A DNA stretch of 64,000 nt, taken from Paenibacillus tundrae. GTDB taxonomy: Bacteria > Bacillota > Bacilli > Paenibacillales > Paenibacillaceae. Below, piece by piece: positions 53,239 to 61,719 of the stretch. The stretch's first letter is position 1. The number at the start of each line of letters is the position of its first letter. The notes beneath the pieces are model-generated. The model had not been told where the DNA came from. It did no database searches and worked only from the letters and a program-made list of their open reading frames with translations. Location: contig NZ_JAUSTI010000003.1 in assembly GCF_030812775.1 (NCBI RefSeq), positions 310,001 to 374,000 on the forward strand, given 5' to 3'. Position numbers and translations under genes: made by a program.

Positions 53239-53673
53239 ATGAGTACTCATTTTTCGGTCAGTGTGCATTGCTTGTTACTGTTGTCCTTGGATGCCCCTGA
53301 ACGAATCACTTCTGCAGAGATTGCAGGTAGTATTAATACGAACCCTGTCGTTGTTAGACGGATTCTAGGTGGGCTGAAAAAGGCAGGTCTTGTGGATTCA
53401 TCTCCAGGAACAAGAGGATTCTATCTAGCAAAACCTTCCAGTGAAATTACGTTAGCCATGATCTACGAAGCTGCTAAGGATGAAGGGCCTCTCTTTCCGA
53501 TTCACGGCAATTGCAATCCAGACTGTAATGTAGGTTTACGGATCGATGGATTGCTGAACAATCTATATAAAGTAGCTGAAGAGAAGGTACAGCAGTTTTT
53601 TGCATCAATTACCCTTGAAGATATGGAACGCTCTTGTTTGGAGATGGACGAGGTTTCAACGCCGGCGCAGTGA
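53239..53673 (+). CDS. Rrf2 family transcriptional regulator
   Basis: A 144-residue protein with the Rrf2 winged helix (SVSVHCLLLLSLDAPERITSAEIA, then VVRRILGGLKKAGLVDSSPGTRGFYLAK) of the YwnA subgroup. Two Cys (CNPDC, near residue 92) are present instead of the three that hold an Fe-S cluster in IscR, so the signal may be different, perhaps thiol stress. ATG 53239 follows AAAAGGTGGTTAATC. The phosphoesterase gene follows after 45 bases. Confidence 0.85.
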   Translation: MSTHFSVSVHCLLLLSLDAPERITSAEIAGSINTNPVVVRRILGGLKKAGLVDSSPGTRGFYLAKPSSEITLAMIYEAAKDEGPLFPIHGNCNPDCNVGLRIDGLLNNLYKVAEEKVQQFFASITLEDMERSCLEMDEVSTPAQ

Positions 53674-53718
53674 TGGAAAACCCATTCTAGGTACAGAGAT
53701 AGAAAGGTGTGCAGTAAC

Positions 53719-54216
53719 ATGAAAATTATCGTGGTCTCGGATACGCACTTACCCAGAAGAGCCCGTGAATTGCCTGAGCCTCTAGTACAAGAGCTGTCAG
53801 ATGCTGATCTTATTTTGCATGCAGGCGATTGGTCTGACTGGAGCGTGTATAAACTACTAAGCAACTATGCGCCAGTAGCTGGTGTTACAGGCAATACGGA
53901 TCCTCCTGAAGTTGCGGATAAGCTTGGATTTTCTCGTATTGTTGAGGCCGATGGTCTTCGGATTGGGCTCGTGCACGGTCATCAGGGCTCTAAGTGGACA
54001 GAACAAAATGCCATTCAGACCTTTGCGGGACAGCAAGTGGACGCTATTGTATATGGACACTCCCATATCCCGGTTATGCATTCGGTAGATGACGTGTTGG
54101 TGTTCAACCCTGGTTCACCTACGGATCGACGTTTTCAGAAGCAGTATTCGTTTGGCATTATGAAAACACATCTTGGCAAGTTACAGGCAGAGCATGTATT
54201 TTTTGATCGGAAGTAA
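53719..54216 (+). CDS. YfcE/MJ0936-type metallophosphoesterase
   Basis: A 165-residue phosphodiesterase: the metal residues are in VSDTHLP (residues 5-11), LHAGDWSD near 33-40, GNTD near 58, LVHGHQG near 83 and YGHSHIP near 114-120. It hydrolyses phosphodiesters with two metal ions; the physiological substrate is unknown. ATG 53719 follows AAAGGTGTGCAGTAAC; a GTG at 53707 overlaps this site. Confidence 0.9.
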   Translation: MKIIVVSDTHLPRRARELPEPLVQELSDADLILHAGDWSDWSVYKLLSNYAPVAGVTGNTDPPEVADKLGFSRIVEADGLRIGLVHGHQGSKWTEQNAIQTFAGQQVDAIVYGHSHIPVMHSVDDVLVFNPGSPTDRRFQKQYSFGIMKTHLGKLQAEHVFFDRK

Positions 54217-54271
54217 GTAGTTGTGAGATGAGATAGTTCACATTCCAATGCTATTAATTTTGTGATTAGAC

Positions 54272-54316
54272 AAAGTGCCGATATTCTCTTGAGAAGAGAG
54301 TATCGGCACTTTTTTT
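54272..54316 (+). terminator. Terminator after the phosphoesterase gene
   Basis: AAAGTGCCGATA pairs with TATCGGCACTTT around a partly paired TTCTC/GAGAA loop, followed by more T. Confidence 0.9.
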
Positions 54317-54329
54317 AGTGAAAAGCTCT

Positions 54330-55055
54330 CTATGTATTTCTACGTTCTAAGCTTTTTTTATATAAATTGATATATTTGTACACATGATCAATGAGAAAAG
54401 GGATTGTACGATTTTTTATTACATACCTGTGCCCCTCTTCAATGGTACCAACGTATTCTGCATATGCATCTAGAACCGCAAGTTTTCCTAGTTCTCCATG
54501 GACACATTTGTTTCTAATCTCTCGCAAAATTTTTGATTCTTCATACCATACTCTTGTTACGATCTTTTCCCTTTTTAATCTTCTAATGATATCAGATATA
54601 GCTGTAGATTCTGTTTGTTCATTCAATCGAATCAAGCTCTCGTATAACGTATAGACGTAGATATAAATTGAGTTATTATGTATTTCTTCTGGTGAAAGTG
54701 ACGTTTCCGCCTCGATAATACGTTCCATATTTTGTTTGCTTTCACTCATCCTGTTAACGATATGATTCTGGTACATACCGAACTCGTTCATTTTGTTAAC
54801 AAATTCCTCCGTCTTCTCATCATCTAGCAGATTTTCCTCATGATCCTTTTTCAATTTTAAAGTTAATTGATGTTGTCCTTTTATGATATCTGTTGCTGAG
54901 TTCACCATTGAAGTTAGAGAATCAATTGTTTCTATCATTTCTTTGTGACGTGATTGGTTGAATTTTTTCATATACCGCTCTACAGCTTCAATTTGTTTTG
55001 TAATCGTCATTGATTTTTCGTTAAATTCAGATAATAGCAATCCATGTGCCTCCAT
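54330..55055 (-). CDS. Coiled-coil protein with C-terminal HEPN-like motif
   Basis: A 241-residue AT-rich gene. The first half is helical with coiled-coil character. Near residues 184-191 is REIRNKCVHG, matching the R-x4-H HEPN signature found in many RNase effectors and in DUF4145-type domains. No companion antitoxin gene is visible. It sits alone on the minus strand and has lower GC than its neighbours, which suggests acquisition. No ribosome site is strong; ATG 55055 is the first possible start. A defence role is possible but not shown. Confidence 0.6.
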   Translation of the reverse strand: MEAHGLLLSEFNEKSMTITKQIEAVERYMKKFNQSRHKEMIETIDSLTSMVNSATDIIKGQHQLTLKLKKDHEENLLDDEKTEEFVNKMNEFGMYQNHIVNRMSESKQNMERIIEAETSLSPEEIHNNSIYIYVYTLYESLIRLNEQTESTAISDIIRRLKREKIVTRVWYEESKILREIRNKCVHGELGKLAVLDAYAEYVGTIEEGHRYVIKNRTIPFLIDHVYKYINLYKKSLERRNT

Positions 55056-55231
55056 TTCAATGATGTAATTACTACATCGTGAGATAATTTAAAGTTTTTC
55101 AAGCCTCTATATTGTATCAGCTCCGCATGAGAAATCCACACTCGCTTCTTTCTTGATAACAAAGTGTTATCTCTGAATGGGGAAAATGGTCTAACTGTTA
55201 TCTCTCATTCATCTGTTAACGAAAAGACCTG

Positions 55232-55258
55232 TTGACTCTGTTCAGGGAGTGATACAAT
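55232..55258 (+). promoter_or_regulatory. Promoter of the sugar-type catabolic operon
   Basis: TTGACT at 55232-55237 and TACAAT at 55253-55258 with a 15-base spacer. TGA directly before TACAAT gives an extended -10, which can offset the short spacer. Confidence 0.55.
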
Positions 55259-55276
55259 GCGCTTACAACCTTAAAA

Positions 55277-55290
55277 TGAATACGTTTACA
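55277..55290. promoter_or_regulatory. LacI/CcpA-type operator
   Basis: TGAATACGTTTACA is a near-palindrome of the cre/LacI type with the central CG and TG/CA ends. It differs from the cre consensus at one conserved position. It lies directly after the expected transcript start, where binding would block RNA polymerase. Confidence 0.55.
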
Positions 55291-55306
55291 TAAGGAGATG
55301 ATGGGT

Positions 55307-56221
55307 TTGAAATGGTCAGTATTTACGGTGGCAACTCCTGATCTCAATGCGGAAGAGTTAGCAGCAGCGGCAGCTTCAGCCGGAATAGAAGGGATTGAAT
55401 GGAGATTTCGCGGAATACCGGAAGATGCTTTGCAGGAAGAGCCGTCTTATTGGCGGAACAATCGGTGCTCCATTGATCCCACTTCATGGGAGGAACAAAC
55501 TCCGATATTCCGTGAGGCAGCACACAAGCATGGAAGGCAATCGATTGCACTTGTACCTTATCTGAGCTGCGGTGACTTGCTAGCAACCGAACAGGCATTT
55601 CAGGCGGCTAATTCGCTCGGTGCATCCATGATGCGTGTCGGTGTGCCGGGATATAATCGCACCACAAGTTATCCTGAGTTATATCGGGAGGCCGTGCGTT
55701 ATCTGAGTGAAGTTCAGGAGATGGCTAAGCAATACAAGGTGAAGGCTTTAGTAGAGACACATCATCAGACGATTGCCCCAAGTGCTTCTTTGGCGTATCG
55801 ACTGGTTCAATCTTTGGATGCAGAGCATGTAGGTGTGTTATATGATCCAGGCAACCTGGTGCATGAGGGATACGAAAATCATCGGATGGGTCTAGAGTTA
55901 CTAGGTCCTTATCTCGCACACGTACATGTTAAAAATGCTGGATGGTTTCAGGAGGAAGCTGTTGCGACGTTTTCATCTGAACGACGGGGTGAAGATCAGA
56001 GTTCCTCATTAACAACGAAATGGCATTGTCCATGGCTTTCTTTGACAGAAGGTGTGGTGGATTGGGTACAGGTTGTACGAGATTTACGAGCGGTTGGATA
56101 CGATGGATATTACGGTATTGAGGACTTCAGTGGTGCGTTTAGCTCCGCTAAGATGTTACAGCATTTTGCAGATGTATTTCAGGCGATTAAGCAACAACTT
56201 GAAGAGGAGGTTAGGGTATGA
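55307..56221 (+). CDS. Sugar phosphate isomerase/epimerase family TIM-barrel protein
   Basis: A 304-residue protein of the AP-endonuclease-2/xylose-isomerase-like fold. The metal residues of the family are visible: Glu in VETHHQT near 147, Asp in YDPGNL, His in HVHVKN near 205 and Glu in GIEDFSG near 273. It probably acts on a sugar or keto-inositol. The ribosome site AAGGAG (55292-55297) sits nine bases before TTG 55307, which I take as the start; ATG 55298 and 55301 are too close to it. The next gene overlaps by four bases. Confidence 0.8.
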   Translation: MKWSVFTVATPDLNAEELAAAAASAGIEGIEWRFRGIPEDALQEEPSYWRNNRCSIDPTSWEEQTPIFREAAHKHGRQSIALVPYLSCGDLLATEQAFQAANSLGASMMRVGVPGYNRTTSYPELYREAVRYLSEVQEMAKQYKVKALVETHHQTIAPSASLAYRLVQSLDAEHVGVLYDPGNLVHEGYENHRMGLELLGPYLAHVHVKNAGWFQEEAVATFSSERRGEDQSSSLTTKWHCPWLSLTEGVVDWVQVVRDLRAVGYDGYYGIEDFSGAFSSAKMLQHFADVFQAIKQQLEEEVRV

Positions 56222-57390
56222 GTTTAGTTCGGGTCGCAGTCATTGGAATCGGAAACATGGGAGCAGCACATGCCAGAACGTTAATCGCGGGAGAGGTGCC
56301 CGGTGCAGAACTTGTAGCGGTGTGTGATGTGAGACAGGAGATGGCCAAATGGGTATCGGATAACTTTCCTGCTTCGGTAGTTTATTGGCAAGATGCAGAG
56401 CAGATGATGGGGTCAGGCACCATTGATGCCGTAATTATCGCAACACCTCACTACGACCATCCGGAGCAGGCCATTCAGGCATTTCGACATGGTTTACATG
56501 TCATGATTGAGAAGCCGGCAGGTGTGTACACGAAGCAGGTACGAGAGATGAATGAGGCAGCCAGTGCCAGTGGAAAATGCTTCTCCATCATGTACAACCA
56601 ACGGACCAATCCGTTATATATCAAGCTTAGGGATCTTATCGCTTCAGGCGAACTGGGCGAGGTTAGACGGACGAACTGGATCATTACCAATTGGTATCGA
56701 TCTCAGAGTTATTATGATTCTGGTGGCTGGCGTGCCACTTGGGCGGGCGAAGGTGGGGGCGTTCTCATTAATCAAGACCCTCACCAATTGGATCTGTGGC
56801 AATGGACGATCGGCATGATGCCTGTTCGTATGCGTGCGTTCTGTTCCTTTGGAAAATACCGAAATATTGAAGTTGAAGATGATGTGACCGCATATGTGGA
56901 ATATGCTAACGGCGCAACGGGGGTTTTTGTAACTACAACAGGCGAAGCACCGGGTACGAATCGATTTGAAGTGAATGGTGATCGTGGAAAAATCGTAATT
57001 GAGGATGGAAAATTAACGTTCTGGCGTCTGCGTGAATCCGAGCCTGAGTTTAATCAACGTTTCACCGGTGGTTTTGGACAGCCGGAATGTTGGAAATGTG
57101 ATGTTCCGATTACCGGGGTCGAATCAGGTCACCCAGGATTAATTCGGAACTGGGTCGATGCAATCCGTACAGGTGTACCTCTTATCGCTCCAGGTGAAGA
57201 GGGCATTCACGGACTTACACTGTCTAATGCGATGCTGCTCTCCACATGGACAGATCACTGGGTGGATTTGCCGATGGATGAAGATCTGTTCTACGAACAT
57301 TTACAAGAGCGGATCGCACAATCCATCATGAAGAAGGATCCGGGTTATAGCAAGAATCAACCAGCAGACCTGACACAAACGTTTAAGTGA
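56218..57390 (+). CDS. Gfo/Idh/MocA family oxidoreductase
   Basis: A 390-residue protein: VAVIGIGNMGAAHARTL at the start binds NAD(P), EKPAGVYTKQV near residue 100 is the family hallmark, and GGVLINQDPHQLDLWQW carries the catalytic-region His. Its ATG overlaps the stop of the isomerase gene (ATGA), so translation is coupled. The substrate is a sugar or polyol; a keto-inositol is one possibility given the neighbouring TIM-barrel protein. Confidence 0.87.
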   Translation: MSLVRVAVIGIGNMGAAHARTLIAGEVPGAELVAVCDVRQEMAKWVSDNFPASVVYWQDAEQMMGSGTIDAVIIATPHYDHPEQAIQAFRHGLHVMIEKPAGVYTKQVREMNEAASASGKCFSIMYNQRTNPLYIKLRDLIASGELGEVRRTNWIITNWYRSQSYYDSGGWRATWAGEGGGVLINQDPHQLDLWQWTIGMMPVRMRAFCSFGKYRNIEVEDDVTAYVEYANGATGVFVTTTGEAPGTNRFEVNGDRGKIVIEDGKLTFWRLRESEPEFNQRFTGGFGQPECWKCDVPITGVESGHPGLIRNWVDAIRTGVPLIAPGEEGIHGLTLSNAMLLSTWTDHWVDLPMDEDLFYEHLQERIAQSIMKKDPGYSKNQPADLTQTFK

Positions 57391-57447
57391 AATGGGATTG
57401 AAGCTGATTAAATATATTCAAAATAAAAGCGGAAAGAAGGGAATTAC

Positions 57448-58545
57448 GTGGCAAAAGACGGAATGTTCTATGCACCCAAAAGTGTAAAAAAAGAGGTCGT
57501 ATGTGGTGAAGGCGAGTTCACCATTGCTGCTGTAGCATTGGATCATGGACATATCTACGGTATGGTTGGTGGATTAGTTGAGGCGGGAGCGACTCTTAAA
57601 TGGGTATATGACCCGGATCCGCTCAAGGTAGAGGCATTTCGTAAACAGTTTCCCCAGGCTCAGATAGCGCAATCTGAAGAGCAGGTGTTCGCTGATGATG
57701 AAGTGAAGCTGGTAGCTAGTGCGGCAATTACTTCCGAACGTGCACCGCTCGGTATGAGAGTTTTGGCGTCAGGCAAAGATTATTTTACGGATAAGGCACC
57801 ATTTACAACATTAGATCAACTGTCTCGCGCGCGTGAAGAGGTCAAGCGTACAGGAAAGAAATACATGGTCTATTACAGTGAGCGGCTGCATGTCGAGAGT
57901 GCGATCTATGCTGGGCAGTTAATTGATGAAGGTGCAATTGGAAAAGTGGTACAAGTGATGGGCACCGGGCCACATCGATTAAATGCGCCAGCTCGGCCAG
58001 ACTGGTTCTTCCGTCATGAACAGTATGGTGGTATCCTCTGCGACATCGGTAGCCATCAGATCGAACAATTCCTGACGTTTGCCTCATGTACGGATGCAGA
58101 GGTGGCATTCAGCCGTGTGCATAATTTTAACCATCCCCAATACCCTGAGTTGGAGGATTTCGGAGAAGCATCTCTGATTGGTAACAATGGAGCGTCAGGC
58201 TATTTCCGTGTAGACTGGTTCACACCAGACGGGCTCAGCACTTGGGGCGATGGTCGTACCGTAATCCTCGGGACAGACGGTTACATTGAGTTGCGTAAAT
58301 ACATTGATGTAGGTCGTGAGTCTCAAGGAGATCAAGTTTATCTAGTCAATCATGAAGGTGAGTACCATTATGGTGTGAAAGGGCAGGTGGGGTATCCCTT
58401 CTTCGGGGATCTGATTCGCGATTGCTTGGCTCGGACAGAGAATGCGATGACCCAAGAGCATGCCTTTAAGGCAGCTGAGATCTGCCTGATTGCCCAGCAC
58501 AAAGCGATGAGTGAACGAGTTATCTGGAGCGGTGGAGCGAAGTAG
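57448..58545 (+). CDS. Second Gfo/Idh/MocA family oxidoreductase
   Basis: A 365-residue protein of the same fold, with FTIAAVALDHGHIYGMVGGLVE at the start, DKAPF in the position of the EKP motif (near residue 115) and a C-terminal domain containing GGILCDIGSHQIEQFL. The replaced EKP motif suggests a different substrate or a changed activity. GTG 57448 follows AAGAAGGGAATTAC. It is the third gene of the operon, and a terminator follows. Confidence 0.85.
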   Translation: MAKDGMFYAPKSVKKEVVCGEGEFTIAAVALDHGHIYGMVGGLVEAGATLKWVYDPDPLKVEAFRKQFPQAQIAQSEEQVFADDEVKLVASAAITSERAPLGMRVLASGKDYFTDKAPFTTLDQLSRAREEVKRTGKKYMVYYSERLHVESAIYAGQLIDEGAIGKVVQVMGTGPHRLNAPARPDWFFRHEQYGGILCDIGSHQIEQFLTFASCTDAEVAFSRVHNFNHPQYPELEDFGEASLIGNNGASGYFRVDWFTPDGLSTWGDGRTVILGTDGYIELRKYIDVGRESQGDQVYLVNHEGEYHYGVKGQVGYPFFGDLIRDCLARTENAMTQEHAFKAAEICLIAQHKAMSERVIWSGGAK

Positions 58546-58599
58546 AAGCTATTGTTTGTATGAATAAGATGGTTAGATTAATATGTTGGGAAAATCTTG

Positions 58600-58630
58600 A
58601 AGGGCAGCCGGGTGTAAAGGCTGCTCTTTG
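58600..58630 (+). terminator. Terminator at the end of the sugar-type operon
   Basis: AAGGGCAGCC pairs with GGCTGCTCTT (G-U pairs allowed), followed by TTT. It marks the left border before the AT-rich cassette region. Confidence 0.75.
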
Positions 58631-58709
58631 ATATGTAATTGTAACTTGCAAATGGAACAATATGGTTTAAACTAGATTTAGTTCTGAAATAGTTCGGGAC
58701 TTGTAGTAC

Positions 58710-58724
58710 TTACGAAGTTCGTAA
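58710..58724. repeat. 15-bp palindrome beside the first cassette boundary
   Basis: TTACGAA-G-TTCGTAA is a perfect inverted repeat, eight bases before the first cassette end at 58732. It could be part of the attachment region that receives cassettes, or an operator for the first gene. Confidence 0.4.
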
Positions 58725-58786
58725 ATTTGAAGTTATATAAAATATCTGCAAAAACTAATTTTATAGAATAAAGAGAGGAAGTATGA

Positions 58787-59266
58787 ATGAAAAGGTATAT
58801 CGAATTCTCTTTTTATCTACCGTTTTTCGATTTGATAGATGATGAATTTGAAGGGTCTGATTTAGAAGAATTAACGAAGCAATTAAATATAAAGATTAAT
58901 TTTACGGAACTATATGATCATTATTTATCATATGGTGAAGGAGCTAGCAGAGCAGGAAAGGGAGATATTTTTGTATTCTTTACGAAGGATAATAGTGATG
59001 ATTTTATATTAATCGATTTGTTTAGCGACTTTACTGACCAGCATAACATGGTGAAATTAGGAGTTCGGTATGAGATTAAACAAGATAACGATAAACGGAT
59101 AAAGAATATCCTTAATAATTTACATTCAAGGGCAGAGATTAAAAGTAAAATAGAAGAAAGTAATGAAGATTCACTAAAGTTAGAGATTAAGAACGAAGAG
59201 TACCCAAAAGAGATTCGTTATGGGGATCAAACCTATTTGAAAAATATTCATTATAAGACCTTATAA
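58787..59266 (+). CDS. Cassette 1 protein, unknown function
   Basis: A 159-residue acidic soluble protein with low-GC codon use, unlike the operon to its left. No motif is recognised. ATG 58787 follows AGAGAGGAAGTATGA. It is the first gene of the repeat-bounded array: the cassette runs from 58732 to the repeat at 59301. Size, acidity and context recall immunity proteins of polymorphic toxin systems, but nothing in the sequence proves that. Confidence 0.65.
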   Translation: MKRYIEFSFYLPFFDLIDDEFEGSDLEELTKQLNIKINFTELYDHYLSYGEGASRAGKGDIFVFFTKDNSDDFILIDLFSDFTDQHNMVKLGVRYEIKQDNDKRIKNILNNLHSRAEIKSKIEESNEDSLKLEIKNEEYPKEIRYGDQTYLKNIHYKTL

Positions 59267-59300
59267 AGCTCATGCCAGTAATTCAAGAAGGCAGATATAT

Positions 59301-59397
59301 CATATAACATAGTATTCACGCTGCAGGCATTCGCCCTTGATCCGGCATTCGCCGGACATTCAGCATGCGCTGAGTCGTGAATACAGGAACTTTATGT
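59301..59397. repeat. attC-like site 1
   Basis: The left box CATATAAC (59301-59308) and the right box TTATGTG (59392 on) frame TATTCACG (59313-59320) and its complement CGTGAATA (59376-59383). Three hairpins lie inside: GGC/GCC, TCCGGC/GCCGGA and CAGC/GCTG. The base before the right TT is T; in the other sites it is G. Confidence 0.75.
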
Positions 59398-59453
59398 GCA
59401 ATTGCCTAGAGATTTTCAGATTATAATCATTAAAGAAAAATGGAGTTGTATAC

Positions 59454-59924
59454 ATGGAGGTAATTCATTTCACTATAGAATATTCCGAAGAGCAAGATGC
59501 TCAAATCTTAGGTATTTATATAAACGGCGAGAATCTGAACGAATTAATGAGAAGATATGAAATCCAGTTTGAACCTTCAATTGCTGGGGGATATGAGGGT
59601 TTGAATATAGCATATTTAAAAGACATTGAAGAACATTTTTTTGGAAAACTTAATGAAAATGATATTTACAATTACGATGGGAAAACGCTAGTGTTGGGAT
59701 GTAACTGTGGCGAGCCGGGATGTTGGCCTTTGATAGTGAGAATAACTGAAGAAGATGAAGTTATTATCTGGAGTGAATTTGAACAACCGTTCAGGGGTGA
59801 GGAATCAGATGGGGGTTATTGGGATTATACTAACCTCAAATCATTAGAATTCAATAAAAAGTTGTATGAAGAACAATTAAAGGCCATTTGTAAGAAACTC
59901 AGAGAAGTCGGCAACAGCACATAA
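59454..59924 (+). CDS. Cassette 2 protein with CxCGxxGC motif
   Basis: A 156-residue protein. A C-x-C-G-x2-G-C motif (GCNCGEPGCWPLIV, about residues 82-95) followed by EVIIW...PF is shared with the protein at 63497, so the two are paralogues. The Cys set could bind a metal. ATG 59454 follows TGGAGTTGTATAC. The TAA stop lies inside the left box of the next structured repeat (CACATAAC). Unknown function; an immunity-type role is possible. Confidence 0.7.
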   Translation: MEVIHFTIEYSEEQDAQILGIYINGENLNELMRRYEIQFEPSIAGGYEGLNIAYLKDIEEHFFGKLNENDIYNYDGKTLVLGCNCGEPGCWPLIVRITEEDEVIIWSEFEQPFRGEESDGGYWDYTNLKSLEFNKKLYEEQLKAICKKLREVGNST

Positions 59925-60014
59925 CATAATATTCACGCTGCGGGCATACGCCCTTGGTCCGGCAGTCGCCGGACACACGACATACGTCGGGTCGTGAATA
60001 CAGGAACGTTAGAC
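59918..60014. repeat. attC-like site 2
   Basis: The left box CACATAAC (59918-59925) and the right box GTTAGAC (60008-60014) frame TATTCACG (59930-59937) and CGTGAATA (59993-60000). Inner hairpins are GGGC/GCCC, GTCCGGC/GCCGGAC and CGAC/GTCG. It is the most symmetric site of the set. Confidence 0.8.
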
Positions 60015-60039
60015 GAAACTAATTAATAGGAGTGAAGAT

Positions 60040-60702
60040 ATGGGGAAAATTGAGACTTGCGAGGTGCAACAAGCCCTTTTAGATATAATTGAGGAGTTTA
60101 AAACTAGCCCAGACGATTTCAACGAACTTGCGTATATCTCAGCGACTAATAAAAGCGAATCATATCTTCGGGATAAGTTAGCTATATATTTTCAAAAAAA
60201 ATTTCCAGAACTGATAGTATCGAGAAAGTATCTACATAAAAGTGGTCTACTTTATGATACGAGCGAAAGATATGATATTGCAATTCTTGAGAGGGTAAAC
60301 AATATAAATGTTGAACCAGTATTGATAATAGAATTAAAGAATTGGTATTGTCATGACGTACCAAGCAAGAAAGTTTGGAATGCAGTAATTAGTGATGAAA
60401 TGAAAGTAGATCTTCTATCAGAAAAATTGGGACGGATGATTGACGTTATTCAAATTATAACGTTCACACATATCACTAATAGAGTAACCGATGACTTACA
60501 CAATGGAATTATTAAATATCAATCATTTATTAATGACGATATACAGAAGGGGAAAAAGAAGTATCCTGATGAAATAGATATGTATTTCAACAATTGGATT
60601 AAAAATGATAAAAAAGAGTACGTGAAAATAGAAACAGGACCAGGTAAGTATCAGAGAAGAGAAATAAAAAATTATTTTTATGTGATTTCAAAGAAGAATT
60701 AG
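60040..60702 (+). CDS. Cassette 3 protein, PD-(D/E)xK nuclease-like
   Basis: A 220-residue protein. YDIAILERVNNINVEPVLIIELKNW (about residues 79-103) has the Asp, then E-L-K, of a PD-(D/E)xK nuclease core, with a helix and an upstream Glu before it. Such folds are found in restriction enzymes and repair nucleases, and also in some toxins. ATG 60040 follows TAGGAGTGAAGAT. It is low in GC. Activity is a prediction from the motif only. Confidence 0.6.
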   Translation: MGKIETCEVQQALLDIIEEFKTSPDDFNELAYISATNKSESYLRDKLAIYFQKKFPELIVSRKYLHKSGLLYDTSERYDIAILERVNNINVEPVLIIELKNWYCHDVPSKKVWNAVISDEMKVDLLSEKLGRMIDVIQIITFTHITNRVTDDLHNGIIKYQSFINDDIQKGKKKYPDEIDMYFNNWIKNDKKEYVKIETGPGKYQRREIKNYFYVISKKN

Positions 60703-60706
60703 ATTC

Positions 60707-60822
60707 GTCTAACATAATATTCAAGCTGCGGCTCCTTTGAAGCCTAGGTCTGCTGGATGAAATTCGAAGGGGCAATTCGGCAGACAACCTCTTCGGGGTT
60801 CATAAATACATAAACGTTATCA
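60707..60822. repeat. attC-like site 3
   Basis: The left box GTCTAAC (60707-60713) and the right box GTTATCA (60816-60822) frame TATTCAAG and the imperfect partner TTCATAAATA. Inner arms are GGCT/AGCC, a long GTCTGC/GCAGAC arm and AACC/GGGTT. The middle arm is longer than in sites 1 and 2. Confidence 0.72.
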
Positions 60823-60846
60823 GAAAGAATATGAGGGAGGAACAAA

Positions 60847-61533
60847 ATGAAGCTTTTTCGTGGAGAAGAAGCCTTAATTCAAGAAATTGATAGTTTACAA
60901 CCTTCAATCTGTACGCCTCTTGGAACAATTGATTTTTTACTTTCTGTCTCTAACGAATGTTATTTTCCCACTGACTGCTTTCGACTCAAGCAGGGTGGAT
61001 TCTTCTACCAATATCAGTATGAATCCTTTGATTGTGAGTTAGTAATCTGTAAGCCGAAGCTCGATTTTGCTTCACAACAGGCAGTAGAAGAATGCTGGGG
61101 AGCGGTATTTAGAATCAAACCCAATGTAAATCATTCGATCAGTACCTGTAGGTTTTCTGCTTTTTGGCAAGAGGGATACAATTGGGAGGATTACGGATCT
61201 AACACAGGGGAAAATCTTGAAGCCATTGAATATGAGAATGAAAACTATCGATTACATTTAGGAACTCAGGACGCAGCATTGTTAATAGCAAGAAGAGATC
61301 AAGGAGATATGATCCCTAAATCTTTACGTATAAATCCTGATTTTGAGAAGTACGGTTTTATTATAGGTTCAGATAAAGGCATTGAAGTACCGATGACATC
61401 AATTGATGCTGAAGAAACATGTCAAATACACTTTGTAATATCTTGGAATAGAAATATAGAAGAAGACGTTTCTACGTGGCTAACTGTAGATCTAACTTCG
61501 AAACAAATATTAAAGAGAGAAGAAACTTGGTAA
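60847..61533 (+). CDS. Cassette 4 protein, unknown function
   Basis: A 228-residue soluble protein with no recognised motif. It starts MKLFRGEEALIQEIDSL and is rich in aromatic residues. ATG 60847 follows GAGGGAGGAACAAA, a strong ribosome site. It is bounded by structured repeats on both sides and carries its own complementary ends. Confidence 0.62.
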   Translation: MKLFRGEEALIQEIDSLQPSICTPLGTIDFLLSVSNECYFPTDCFRLKQGGFFYQYQYESFDCELVICKPKLDFASQQAVEECWGAVFRIKPNVNHSISTCRFSAFWQEGYNWEDYGSNTGENLEAIEYENENYRLHLGTQDAALLIARRDQGDMIPKSLRINPDFEKYGFIIGSDKGIEVPMTSIDAEETCQIHFVISWNRNIEEDVSTWLTVDLTSKQILKREETW

Positions 61534-61559
61534 GCATTTTCGAAGCGGCCATAGTCCAT

Positions 61560-61675
61560 CTGATAACATAATATTCAAGCCGCGGCTCCTTTGGAGCCTT
61601 GGTCTGTGGTAGGATTTCGGAGAGGCACTTCAGCAGACAACCCCTTTGGGGTTCATGAATACAGAAACGTTATAC
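61560..61675. repeat. attC-like site 4
   Basis: The left box CTGATAAC (61560-61567) and the right box GTTATAC (61669-61675) frame TATTCA and TGAATA. Inner arms are GGCTCC/GGAGCC, a long GTCTG/CAGAC arm and AACCCC/GGGGTT. It is closest to site 3. Confidence 0.78.
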
Positions 61676-61719
61676 GAAATAACACAAGAACTAGAAACTT
61701 TAATTAAAAGGAGGATTCC

